Assembly: GCA_946414395.1 (NCBI GenBank)
Contig: CAMKOE010000006.1
Span: forward strand, 1 to 64,000
Direction of reading: 5' to 3'
Source of the DNA: an uncultured Porphyromonadaceae bacterium
Lineage (GTDB): Bacteria > Bacteroidota > Bacteroidia > Bacteroidales > Muribaculaceae
Length of the DNA: 64,000 nt
The position numbers and the translations under genes are program-made. The notes under the pieces are model-generated. The model did not search any database. It was not told the origin of the DNA and saw nothing but the letters and a program-made list of their open reading frames with translations. This document shows, in pieces, positions 1-7,454 of the stretch (position 1 is the stretch's first letter; each line of letters begins with the position of its first letter).

Positions 1-41
1 TCGTTCAACTCGTTGTAGTGGTTGTTGCTAGTCGTTTCCAT
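1..41 (-). CDS. 5' end of an unidentified gene downstream of an ECF sigma factor (partial)
   Basis: An ATG at 41-39 on the minus strand opens a frame reading METTSNNHYNELN before the window ends. It lies 17 bases past the stop of the sigma factor at 59-532, so it is probably the next gene of that operon. The paralogous sigma operon at 20089 has a four-segment membrane protein in this position, which starts with a different sequence. Only 13 codons are visible, so no function can be given. Confidence 0.45.
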   Translation of the reverse strand, partial: METTSNNHYNELN

Positions 42-58
42 ATCGATTGTGTAGTTTT

Positions 59-532
59 TTAGTTCATCTGTTTGAGTTGCTCCTTGATGCGGTAGAGGCG
101 CACCGACACATTCTTGACACTGATGCCCACGATCTGTGCAATCTCGTCATAACTCATGTTCTCGAGCCACAGCAGCACGATGGCGCGGTCAAAGGGCTGT
201 AGCCGCTGGATGCGCTCGTGCAGCATGTCGGTCTGGCGGTTGTCGGCGTCATTCTTGTCAAACAGGTCGATGCCCTCCATGAGCGGTTGGGTCTTGCGGC
301 TCTTTTTCTTGCGGTCGATCGAGATACAGGAGTTCAGGGTCACCTTGTAAATCCATGTCTTCAAGTCACTCTTGCCCTGGAAGGAGGCAAAGCCCTGCCA
401 CAACTTGATGAGCGCCTCCTGGAAGAGGTCATCGACCTCCTCCTTGTCCTTGGAGAACATGTAGCACACCGTGTAGATGGTGCCCTTGTTCTCGCGGATG
501 ATGCGCGCAAAGTTGGCTTCGTTGAGTTCCAT
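59..532 (-). CDS. ECF RNA polymerase sigma factor
   Basis: This 157-residue protein is a sigma-70 family factor of the extracytoplasmic-function type, which directs RNA polymerase to a small regulon. Region 2 covers about residues 10-75 and holds the core-binding stretch DLFQEALIKLWQGF. Region 4 covers about residues 100-155 and holds the helix-turn-helix MSYDEIAQIVGISVKNVSVR. No FecR-type anti-sigma gene is adjacent; the next gene (1-41) is clipped. It is a paralogue of the factor at 20089-20580 with the same order of motifs (TIYxVCY, DLFQE, LLWLE), and belongs to the class usually followed by a small membrane protein. The regulon cannot be read from the sequence. Confidence 0.93.
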   Translation of the reverse strand: MELNEANFARIIRENKGTIYTVCYMFSKDKEEVDDLFQEALIKLWQGFASFQGKSDLKTWIYKVTLNSCISIDRKKKSRKTQPLMEGIDLFDKNDADNRQTDMLHERIQRLQPFDRAIVLLWLENMSYDEIAQIVGISVKNVSVRLYRIKEQLKQMN

Positions 533-610
533 TGTCGTTAATGATTCAATTGTTATTTGCCCGTTAGACGCAATGGTGAACTGAAAAACTACACAATATT
601 TTATTTTTTT

Positions 611-651
611 CTAGATGCTCTAGATATTCTAGTTACTCTAGATTCTCTAGA
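611..651 (-). repeat. Five in-frame TAG stops spaced exactly nine bases apart
   Basis: On the plus strand the trinucleotide CTA occurs at 611, 620, 629, 638 and 647, always as CTAGA or CTAGT. On the minus strand this is a 9-base periodic run of CTAGAnnnn that starts at the stop codon of the ABC transporter (647-649) and keeps its frame, giving five UAG codons in a row with two sense codons between each. An A/T-rich tract follows. The rest of 533-646 holds no gene that I can see. Confidence 0.9.
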
Positions 652-2473
652 ACGTCTGCATGTCGACGAGGTGCTTGTAGGCGCCTGCCCTGGCCATGAG
701 GTCGTCGTGGGTGCCCTGCTCGATGATGCGGCCCTCCTGCATGACACAGATCAGGTCGGCGCCCTTGATGGTGCTCAGGCGATGGGCGATGACCAGGGTG
801 GTGCGGCCATGCATCAGTTTGTCCAGGGCGTCCTGCACGAGGTGTTCGCTCTCGGTATCGAGGGCACTGGTGGCCTCGTCCAGGATGAGGATGGGCGGAT
901 TCTTGAGAATGGCGCGGGCGATGCTGATGCGCTGGCGCTGGCCGCCCGAGAGTTTGCAGCCGCGGTCACCGATGTTGGTGTCAAAGCCCTGCTCGCTGGC
1001 CATGATGAAGTCATAGGCGTTGGCGATTCTTGCCGCTTCCTCGACCTGCTCGCGGGTGGCGTCCTCGACACCGAAGGTGATGTTGTTATAGAACGAGTCG
1101 TTGAACAGGATGGCCTCCTGGTTGACGTTGCCCATGAGGGCGCGCAGGTCGGTCACGTTGAACTGGCGGATGTCGGTGCCGTCGATGCTGATGCTGCCCT
1201 GCTGCACGTCATAGAAGCGCGGCAGCAAGTCGGCCAGCGTGGTCTTGCCGCTGCCGCTCTGACCCACAAGAGCGACGGTCTGGCCACGCTTGATATCGAG
1301 CGTCACGTCGTCGATGACCCACGCGTCGCCGTAGCGGAACCTCACGTTCTCATACTTGATGCCCTGTTCCATGCGGGTCAGGGGCACGGGCTGGGCGGGA
1401 CTCTTGATGGGATTGTCGGCGCCCAGTATCTTGTCGATGCGCTCCATCGAGGCCAGACCGCGCTGGATGGAGTAGGCGGCCTTGGAAAGGTCCTTGGCGG
1501 GGTTGATGATGTTGTAGAAGATCACCATGTAGTAGATGAACTTGGGCGCGGTGATGCTGCTGTGGCCCCCCAGGATGAGGCTACCGCCAAACCACAGCAC
1601 GATGGCGATGGTCAGCGTGCCCAGGAACTCGCTCATGGGGTGGGCGAGGACATAGCGGCGGTTCATGCGCGTCTGGATGGAGCGGAACTTCTCGTTCTCC
1701 CCCTCAAAGCGGCGGCGCACCTTCTGTTCGGCATTGAAGGCCTTGACGATGCGCAGGCCGCCGATGGTCTCCTCGATGTTGCTCAGCAGCACGCCCCACT
1801 GGTTCTGGCCCTCGAGCGAGACACGCTTCAGGCGCTTGCCCACGCGGCCCATGATCCAGCCGGCGATGGGTAGCAGCACGAGCACGAACAGCGTCAGTTG
1901 CCAACTGATGACAATCATCATCACCAGGCAGGCGATAATCATGATGGGATTCTTGAAGAGCATGTCGAGCGAGGTCATGATGGAGTTCTCGACCTCTGTG
2001 ACGTCACCGCTCATGCGGGCCATCACGTCCCCCTTGCGCTCGTTGGAGAAGAAACCCAGCGGCAGCGAGGTGATCTTGTCGTAGATCTGGTTGCGGATGT
2101 CGCGCACCACGCCCGTGCGGATGGGGATCATAAAGTAGAAACTCAGGTAACTGCTGCCCGTCTTCAAGCCAGTCATGAAAACCAGTGAGGCGGCGATGGC
2201 CGCCAGCGCCGTCGATTGACCGTAGCGCTCGATGATGCACTGCACATAGTAGTAGAAATCGTTGACCACCACGTCCTGCAGGCTCGCCGAACCCACCGGC
2301 ATGAACTGGTAGGTATTGGTGTTCAGCCCGAAGAGCATCTCCAGAATGGGGATGATCAGCGCAAACGAGAACAGCGTCAAGAACGCGGCCAGCAGGTTGA
2401 ACACGATGTTCAACGCGATGTATTTCTTATAGGGCGGCACAAACCGCTTCAATAGTTGCCAAAATCCTTTCAT
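647..2473 (-). CDS. MsbA-like ABC exporter, fused permease and ATPase
   Basis: This 608-residue half-transporter has an N-terminal six-helix permease domain (about residues 1-330) and a C-terminal ATPase domain. The ATPase shows Walker A GQSGSGKTT, the signature LSGGQRQR, Walker B ILILDEATSALD and the H-loop IAHRLSTI. It should act as a homodimer in the inner membrane. MsbA, a lipid A or lipid flippase, is the closest well-known type, but the substrate is not certain from sequence. The frame stays open 12 codons upstream, but those codons overlap the -7 promoter box TACCTTTG (2486-2479). I therefore take the ATG at 2473, which puts the transcription start almost on the start codon. The gene ends in a run of periodic in-frame stops. 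Confidence 0.9.
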   Translation of the reverse strand: MKGFWQLLKRFVPPYKKYIALNIVFNLLAAFLTLFSFALIIPILEMLFGLNTNTYQFMPVGSASLQDVVVNDFYYYVQCIIERYGQSTALAAIAASLVFMTGLKTGSSYLSFYFMIPIRTGVVRDIRNQIYDKITSLPLGFFSNERKGDVMARMSGDVTEVENSIMTSLDMLFKNPIMIIACLVMMIVISWQLTLFVLVLLPIAGWIMGRVGKRLKRVSLEGQNQWGVLLSNIEETIGGLRIVKAFNAEQKVRRRFEGENEKFRSIQTRMNRRYVLAHPMSEFLGTLTIAIVLWFGGSLILGGHSSITAPKFIYYMVIFYNIINPAKDLSKAAYSIQRGLASMERIDKILGADNPIKSPAQPVPLTRMEQGIKYENVRFRYGDAWVIDDVTLDIKRGQTVALVGQSGSGKTTLADLLPRFYDVQQGSISIDGTDIRQFNVTDLRALMGNVNQEAILFNDSFYNNITFGVEDATREQVEEAARIANAYDFIMASEQGFDTNIGDRGCKLSGGQRQRISIARAILKNPPILILDEATSALDTESEHLVQDALDKLMHGRTTLVIAHRLSTIKGADLICVMQEGRIIEQGTHDDLMARAGAYKHLVDMQTF

Positions 2474-2478
2474 GCCCG

Positions 2479-2509
2479 CAAAGGTAGTGCAAGCCGAGAG
2501 AAATGGCAA
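2479..2509 (-). promoter_or_regulatory. Promoter of the ABC exporter, nearly leaderless
   Basis: On the minus strand TTG (2509-2507) is followed by 20 bases and then TACCTTTG (2486-2479). Five bases later comes the ATG at 2473. The -33 box lies in one arm of the long hairpin at 2493-2542. Confidence 0.75.
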
Positions 2510-2542
2510 GAAAAACCCCTTTTTCTTGCCATTTCGCTCGGC
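2493..2542. repeat. 23-bp stem-loop upstream of the ABC exporter promoter
   Basis: The arms 2493-2515 and 2520-2542 are complementary over 23 bases with one mismatch, around a CCCC loop. The outer end reads CTCGGCTTGCACTACC toward the exporter, nearly the same as the end of the triplicated repeat at 8707-8963. It may also end transcription between the two divergent genes. Confidence 0.8.
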
Positions 2543-2584
2543 GCCGCCCTTCGTCCGTGTTGTTAAGTAGTGCGAGCCACTGGC

Positions 2585-2613
2585 TTGTATGTGAAAAAAA
2601 CTAGTTACCTTTG
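2585..2613 (+). promoter_or_regulatory. Promoter of the sigma / anti-sigma / receptor operon
   Basis: TTG (2585-2587), 18 bases, then TACCTTTG (2606-2613) matches the Bacteroidota housekeeping promoter. It lies about 70 bases before the sigma factor ATG at 2680. Confidence 0.7.
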
Positions 2614-2679
2614 TGTAAAAAACCGTGAAAACGGGTTTACATTTTCTGGGCCTGAAACGTCTATCAAGTGTAAAGACCC

Positions 2680-3177
2680 ATGACTATGACAACAAGTGAA
2701 CTGGAAATATTGTTCAAGACGCATTACGCGGCGATGTTCCGTCTGGCGATGTCGTTACTCTATGACGAGGACGAGAGCAAGGATGTCGTGAGCGATGTCT
2801 TTGCCTCGTTGCTTGGCGGCGGACTGGCCATCCGCAGTGACAATGCCCGCGGCTTCCTGCTGACGTGTGTGCGCAACAGTTGCATCAATGTGATCCGTCA
2901 CAAGCAGATGCGGGAACGCTTTATGAAACTCTATTCAAATAGGGCCGAGCCGCTTGCCGATGGCCCCGACGATTCTCTCATGCTCAATGAGTTGCGGGAA
3001 TATATCAATACCGAGTTGTCGCCGCTGTCGCGCCGCATCTTCACCCTGCGCTACCTGCAAGACATGACCTGCCAGCAGGTCGCCGATGCCGTGGGCGTGA
3101 GCCGCGTGACTGTTCATCACCACTTGTCACAGTCATTGGAGAAAATCAACACTTACTTCGACAATTCAAAACAATAG
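2680..3177 (+). CDS. ECF sigma factor of a receptor-linked (FecI-like) operon
   Basis: This 165-residue sigma-70 family protein has region 2 at about residues 10-80 (SKDVVSDVFASLL) and region 4 at about 105-160 (MTCQQVADAVGVSRVTVHHH). Its gene is followed five bases later by a DUF4974 anti-sigma gene and then by an outer membrane receptor, the classic FecI-FecR-receptor order, here without a SusD partner. It is inferred to switch on the receptor operon when the anti-sigma protein releases it. The ATG at 2680 (MTMTTSEL) and the one at 2686 (MTTSEL) are both possible starts. It is clearly different from the pair of factors at 59-532 and 20089-20580. Confidence 0.92.
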   Translation: MTMTTSELEILFKTHYAAMFRLAMSLLYDEDESKDVVSDVFASLLGGGLAIRSDNARGFLLTCVRNSCINVIRHKQMRERFMKLYSNRAEPLADGPDDSLMLNELREYINTELSPLSRRIFTLRYLQDMTCQQVADAVGVSRVTVHHHLSQSLEKINTYFDNSKQ

Positions 3178-3182
3178 ACGTT

Positions 3183-3809
3183 ATGGAACAGAACGATAAC
3201 ATCCGTCGCTTGCTCGACATGCACGAGCACCCCGAGAATTACACCGACGAGCAGTTGGCCGCTATGCTTGATGACGAAATGCAGGAGCAACTCGTCACAG
3301 CCAAGCGCGCCATGACCGATATTCCCGTGCCCGACGTGGCTGCTGAGTGGCAACGATTTGAGCAGGAGCACCTCAACGCCCCAGTGAAAAACCGCCGCTG
3401 GCTCAAGGTGGCGGCCATGATTGCGGGCGTGGTTATGCTCTCGGCCTTCACCTATGCTGCCATCCAGGCTGTGCGCTACGGGACTAAAGACAAACCTCAA
3501 GAAAAGACTGAAAACGTCGCAACCGTATCGGAGGAATCGGCCGAATCGGCCTCACGCGTTGCAGTAGCCGATACAATAGCAGTCGTGGAGGAACCTGTGG
3601 TATTTGATAACCAGCCGCTCGGCCAGATGCTGGAAGGTATCGCTTCCCGCTATGGTAAGCAGGTCGAGTTCCGCAACGAGGATGCCCGTGACCTGCGCTT
3701 CTACTTTGAACTGCATCCGGGCGAGGAATTGAAGAGTGTCGTTGAGCGCCTGAACATGTTCGAGCGCGTGTCAGTCAGCATCGAGGGCAATACAATCGTG
3801 GTGGAATGA
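3183..3809 (+). CDS. FecR-like anti-sigma protein with C-terminal DUF4974 domain
   Basis: This 208-residue protein has a charged cytoplasmic N-terminus (about 1-72), one membrane helix (about 75-97, VAAMIAGVVMLSAFTYAAI), a spacer rich in Glu, Ser and Ala (about 100-135), and a C-terminal periplasmic domain like DUF4974 (about 138-208, from VFDNQPLGQMLEGIASRYG). The full FecR middle domain is missing, which makes it a short form. It is expected to hold the sigma factor encoded just upstream at the membrane and to sense the state of the receptor encoded just downstream. Its stop codon overlaps the receptor start as ATGA, so translation of the two is probably coupled. Confidence 0.85.
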   Translation: MEQNDNIRRLLDMHEHPENYTDEQLAAMLDDEMQEQLVTAKRAMTDIPVPDVAAEWQRFEQEHLNAPVKNRRWLKVAAMIAGVVMLSAFTYAAIQAVRYGTKDKPQEKTENVATVSEESAESASRVAVADTIAVVEEPVVFDNQPLGQMLEGIASRYGKQVEFRNEDARDLRFYFELHPGEELKSVVERLNMFERVSVSIEGNTIVVE

Positions 3810-6433
3810 TGGCAAGGCGCATGATTTATCTCGTGGCATGCTTGTGCATGGCCACGGCTGCCTATGCGCAGCGGGTGACGCGGACGTTCAATGATGTGTC
3901 GATGAGTGAGGCGCTCAAGTGGCTCAACGAGCGGAGCGGGGAATACAACATCAGTTTCCTCTATAATGACCTGGAGGACTTCAGGGTGACGACCACAGTC
4001 AAGAACAAGTCGGTGCCCGATGCCATCCAGCAGTTGATAGGCTTCTATCCCATCAAGATGACGGTGCAAGGCAAGGACATCGCCGTGGAGTGCCCCTTGT
4101 GTGAAGCAACGCGCTACAAGGGCACCGTCATCGACGAGACGGGTCAGCCGTTGCCCTATGCCAATGTTGCCCTGCTCTCGCCGCGCGACTCCACCCTCAT
4201 CACTGGCGGCGTGACCAATGAGAGTGGCTTGTTTGTCATACCCTGCGACCAGCAGGGCGTGCTGGCGCGCATCACCTACGTGGGCTACCGTCCCGTCTAT
4301 CGCCACTGCCAATCGCCCCACCTGGGCGCCATCAAGATGCAGCCCAATTCAACGCGGCTCAATGGAGTTGTGGTTTCCGCTTCTGCACCTAGACTAATGC
4401 AAGAACCTGGTAAATTCATCTATAAGCCAAGTCCTTCAGAGGTTGCAGGTATTGACAGTTATGACCTGTTGCGATATGCTCCGTTGGTAAGCGTAGAGAA
4501 CAATACCGTCAGTATATTAGGCAAGGGTACATCCACGGTTTATATAAACGGCAGAAAGCCTGTGATGGGCAACGCATCGCTGATGGAGATGTTACGTTCA
4601 TTACCTGCTGACAAGATTGAGAAGATTGAGATTATCATGTCTCCCAATAGTTCTTACAAGGCATCGACTACAGGAGGCATTGTGAATATTGTCATGAAGA
4701 AGAATCCCAATCAGGGACTAACTGGTAGCGCAAGTGTAGGCGCAATATATAATACAGAGAAAATAACGCCAAGGGCGAGTTTGTACCTAGGCTATTCAAA
4801 GAAGAAATTGAATGCTTCGGCCAATCTGGGTTATCTGTATGTCAATTTGCAAAGCTGTATGGAGACGACCTATAATTATAGAGACAGTTATACTGATATT
4901 CTTAATTCCAACAATAGTCTGAGTACTGACCACATTTTGTATGGAGATATCAGTCTATCGTATGACTTGACAAAGCGAAGCACCCTGGGAACTTCATTCG
5001 ATATCGCAGGCTCTGAACGCAACAGTAAATCTACAACGATAAGTTCAAACTATCTTAGGGGCACCATTGACAAGTACTCGAAGTCTTACGCAGAAACCGA
5101 GAATCCCTACAGAAAGCCACAGATGAGTATCGTGGCCTATTATCATCTCAAGACAGACGATAAGGGAAGTAATCTGGATGTGAGTGCCAATTATTCCTCG
5201 TCACTAAACGCTTCTTTGGGGACAATGCAGTATGCAAGTGGGGTAGAATCTCGCGAAGTCGTTCCATATTCCCTTTTTAAGCAAAACACTACCGTTGACA
5301 GCTATGGATATGAATTTAAGGCAGATTATAGCCATTCTTTTCATGATGGCAGCTCACTCAAGTCTGGGTATGAGTTCGATGCCTCACATCTTTCTGATGA
5401 TTTTGTTCGCCTGGATCATGATGGAAATGAGTATGTCAAAAACGAGAGCAGCAGCAATCTGTTTATATATGATGAAAAGGTGAATGCCTTATACATTACG
5501 TATAATAGAAAGTGGAGCAATGTGATTAGCACCACATTGGGATTGCGTGCCGAGAATACAAATGTCAAGGGCAATCAAGTTAGTTCAAATGAAAGATTCA
5601 ACCGCAATTATTGGAATTTCTTTCCGAAATTAAACTTATTGGTTGGTTTGGCAGATGGCAAGCACAATATAGCATTGGATTTGTCCCGTTCTATTGTGCG
5701 ACCTTTTTATAATAATTTGAACCCATTTAAGATATGGACTTCAGAGAATACCTATAGCATGGGAAACATTCATCTTAAGCCGATGATATACAGTGGTGCG
5801 GTTTTGAGTTATAGGTTTCTCGGAGATTATATTATAGGGGCGTCTTATAACTATGGCTCTGATGCCTTAAGCGACTATAGTTTTCTTGCAGGAAACAATA
5901 CCACAGTGAGTAGTGTGGCTAATTTTGGAAACGAGCAATCTCTCTCACTCTATGGCAACGTAGAAAAGGTTTTCTTTAACGGAATCTGGAGAATGTCATT
6001 AAATGCAGCAGCCGAATATGAACGGAATCAAGGCGCAATTGATGGCCAGGATGTGAGTTACAAGACTTGGGCAGGAGAGGCCGGGATTCGCAATATCTTC
6101 AAGATTTCTTCCAGTGGTATCAGGACTACATTGAGTTATAACTACTATACGCCGTTAAGAGGAATATCAAGAGTAGGACATCATAAGCATTTGCTCAGCG
6201 CATCATTCAGCAAGGAATTCAAATTTGGTGGAACTATTAGTGTTGACGCCTCTAACCTGCTGAATTACAGGCGAGCATATCACTATAACACTGAATCATA
6301 CGCATATAGAGAAAAACCCAAATACAATAACATATCTTTTCAGATAAGATATACACATAAATTTGGTCAAAGCCGTGTTCGTGGTGCACAAAACCGCTCC
6401 GACACAAACTATTCGAGAAGATTTAAGAAATAA
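3806..6433 (+). CDS. Outer membrane beta-barrel receptor (TonB-dependent type), apparent recombinant
   Basis: This 875-residue protein has a signal peptide (about 1-20), an STN-like domain that pairs with the anti-sigma protein (about 22-95, NDVSMSEALKWLNERSGEYN), a carboxypeptidase-like regulatory fold (about 105-185, GTVIDETGQPLPYANVALLS), a plug (about 190-310, with LGKGTSTVYINGRKP) and a barrel of the OMP_b-brl_3 kind to the C-terminus. It should bind and perhaps import a ligand and signal through the upstream pair. There is no SusD gene next to it. From about base 4365 the codon use becomes markedly A/T-rich and stays so to the stop, while bases 3806-4365 match the neighbours. The native C-terminus seems to survive, out of frame, at 6433-6516. 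Confidence 0.88.
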   Translation: MMARRMIYLVACLCMATAAYAQRVTRTFNDVSMSEALKWLNERSGEYNISFLYNDLEDFRVTTTVKNKSVPDAIQQLIGFYPIKMTVQGKDIAVECPLCEATRYKGTVIDETGQPLPYANVALLSPRDSTLITGGVTNESGLFVIPCDQQGVLARITYVGYRPVYRHCQSPHLGAIKMQPNSTRLNGVVVSASAPRLMQEPGKFIYKPSPSEVAGIDSYDLLRYAPLVSVENNTVSILGKGTSTVYINGRKPVMGNASLMEMLRSLPADKIEKIEIIMSPNSSYKASTTGGIVNIVMKKNPNQGLTGSASVGAIYNTEKITPRASLYLGYSKKKLNASANLGYLYVNLQSCMETTYNYRDSYTDILNSNNSLSTDHILYGDISLSYDLTKRSTLGTSFDIAGSERNSKSTTISSNYLRGTIDKYSKSYAETENPYRKPQMSIVAYYHLKTDDKGSNLDVSANYSSSLNASLGTMQYASGVESREVVPYSLFKQNTTVDSYGYEFKADYSHSFHDGSSLKSGYEFDASHLSDDFVRLDHDGNEYVKNESSSNLFIYDEKVNALYITYNRKWSNVISTTLGLRAENTNVKGNQVSSNERFNRNYWNFFPKLNLLVGLADGKHNIALDLSRSIVRPFYNNLNPFKIWTSENTYSMGNIHLKPMIYSGAVLSYRFLGDYIIGASYNYGSDALSDYSFLAGNNTTVSSVANFGNEQSLSLYGNVEKVFFNGIWRMSLNAAAEYERNQGAIDGQDVSYKTWAGEAGIRNIFKISSSGIRTTLSYNYYTPLRGISRVGHHKHLLSASFSKEFKFGGTISVDASNLLNYRRAYHYNTESYAYREKPKYNNISFQIRYTHKFGQSRVRGAQNRSDTNYSRRFKK

Positions 6434-6516
6434 TGCCCATATCAGGGCGCTTCAATGCCACCCGCAGCCGCTACAAGGGCAGCCACGCAGGCCAGGACGA
6501 GCGCAACCGCCTGTAA
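6433..6516 (+). pseudogene. Remnant of the original receptor C-terminus
   Basis: Directly after the receptor stop, in another frame, 27 codons end with SRYKGSHAGQDERNRL and a stop at 6514-6516. From memory of the family, this RYKGxxAGxxExxRL ending is typical of Bacteroidales outer membrane beta-barrel proteins. The present receptor ends differently (YSRRFKK). The stretch is G/C-rich like the first part of the receptor gene and unlike the barrel part, which supports the view that plug and barrel were replaced and the last codons of the old gene left behind. Confidence 0.7.
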
Positions 6517-6561
6517 TCAACGACATGCAGGAAATGGCTTCAACATATCGCCCAATGCAAT

Positions 6562-6593
6562 CCACCCTCTCACCAGCGACAGCGAGAGGGTGG
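6562..6593. terminator. Hairpin between convergent receptor and toxin genes
   Basis: CCACCCTCTC (6562-6571) and GAGAGGGTGG (6584-6593) form a perfect 10-bp stem with a 12-base loop. There is no clear T-run on either side, so its strength as a terminator is uncertain. Confidence 0.55.
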
Positions 6594-6614
6594 AAGATGG
6601 GTGTTGCTCAAACG

Positions 6615-6890
6615 CTATTTGTCACCATAATGCCCGTAGGCGGTGAGAACAAGCACAATGACTTCAGTATCTTGAATTTCGTAGACCAATCGGTGCCTCT
6701 TGCTGATTCGACGACTCCATTGGCCCGAACGGTCACCAGCAAGTGGCTCGGGTTTACCTGTTCCCGTTCGTGGATGCTCATAAAGTTCACCAATGAGGGT
6801 GATGGCTTTCTGGTAAGCCTTTGGCTCGTTAGTGAGCAGGCGCTTTAAGTCCTCTTCTGCCTTAGGTGCAATGATTACATTGTATTTCAT
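6615..6890 (-). CDS. yoeB: Txe/YoeB-family toxin
   Basis: This 91-residue protein is a YoeB-type mRNA interferase, which cleaves mRNA in the ribosomal A site and stops growth when its antitoxin is lost. The family core GTGKPEPL (43-50, with the catalytic Glu48), SGQWSRRI (55-62), HRLVY (66-70) and the C-terminal HY pair (87-88) are all present, so it looks intact. Its start overlaps the antitoxin gene by four bases (ATGA), the usual coupling that keeps antitoxin ahead of toxin. Confidence 0.93.
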   Translation of the reverse strand: MKYNVIIAPKAEEDLKRLLTNEPKAYQKAITLIGELYEHPRTGTGKPEPLAGDRSGQWSRRISKRHRLVYEIQDTEVIVLVLTAYGHYGDK

Positions 6891-7135
6891 AGGCTGCGGA
6901 TGTGTCGGTCCAACTCTTCAATATTGGTAAATGAGCGGCCCTTGCCATCAGTTATTTCTTGCTTGGCTTCATCCATACGGTCAAAAAACTCCTCTTTTGT
7001 CATCTGTGAATCTTCTTCTTGCTTTTGGGCTGCTAGTTTTTTCAGATACCTTACAGCACGTTTAAGCAGTGCTTCGTCTTCAGCTATCACGCCCATAGCT
7101 CGATATATTTCCGCGTTTAATTGTATCGGTGTCAT
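6887..7135 (-). CDS. Antitoxin partner of YoeB
   Basis: This 82-residue acidic, probably all-helical protein sits directly upstream of yoeB and overlaps it by four bases. It is not a clear Phd/YefM match: the N-terminus (TPIQLNAEIYRAMGVIAEDE) resembles the unnamed antitoxins that accompany YoeB in Bacteroidota. It should bind and neutralise the toxin with its C-terminal half and probably repress the shared promoter. That it is an antitoxin is inferred mostly from position, size and overlap. Confidence 0.8.
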   Translation of the reverse strand: MTPIQLNAEIYRAMGVIAEDEALLKRAVRYLKKLAAQKQEEDSQMTKEEFFDRMDEAKQEITDGKGRSFTNIEELDRHIRSL

Positions 7136-7161
7136 AATCAGAATGGTTTTATTTGTGAAGA

Positions 7162-7192
7162 CAAAGATACTATTTTATTTCGTCTCAGCAAA
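7162..7192 (-). promoter_or_regulatory. Promoter of the antitoxin-toxin operon
   Basis: On the minus strand TTTG (7192-7189), 19 bases, TATCTTTG (7169-7162), with the antitoxin ATG 27 bases further. It matches the Bacteroidota consensus fully. Confidence 0.8.
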
Positions 7193-7257
7193 TATTATTC
7201 CAACAAAACGGCATATAGAGACATTATCATTGAAGACTATTGACAGTTTGAAAAAGT

Positions 7258-7304
7258 GACGGTCGCGGGTGGATGCACCTGCGACCGTCAACGTGAGGTT
7301 TTTT
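7258..7304. terminator. Bidirectional intrinsic terminator downstream of kbl
   Basis: GACGGTCGC (7258-7266) pairs with GCGACCGTC (7281-7289). T-rich runs follow on both strands: TTTTTT at 7299-7304 on the plus strand and CTTTTTC just below 7258 on the minus strand. The minus-strand direction would end the kbl transcript. Confidence 0.75.
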
Positions 7305-7348
7305 CTGGGTGTTATAATGATTGTTAGTACCTGACCTCAAAAAAGGAA

Positions 7349-7430
7349 AACAATAAGTACAACAAATACAATTATAATACAATGCGTTGTGTCTCTATAT
7401 TGTCATTATTGTATTTATTGTTGTTGTTTT
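7349..7430. repeat. A/T-rich inverted repeat of ACAA-type units
   Basis: The left arm begins AACAATAAGTACAACAAATA at 7349, and the right arm, ending near 7430, is its imperfect complement (TATTTATTGTTGTTGTT). The two arms are about 25 bases apart. The same unit type frames the GxxExxY gene at 38949-39475. It could be a second terminator for kbl or the trace of a small repeat family. Confidence 0.55.
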
Positions 7431-7454
7431 ATCTTTCTTGTTGTTTGAGTGGCT

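Noticed and set aside
557..1873. 438-residue open frame on the plus strand
   Set aside because: It lies antisense to the ABC exporter, has low-complexity His/Val/Leu/Gly composition and no start signal. It is a shadow of the codon bias of the real gene.
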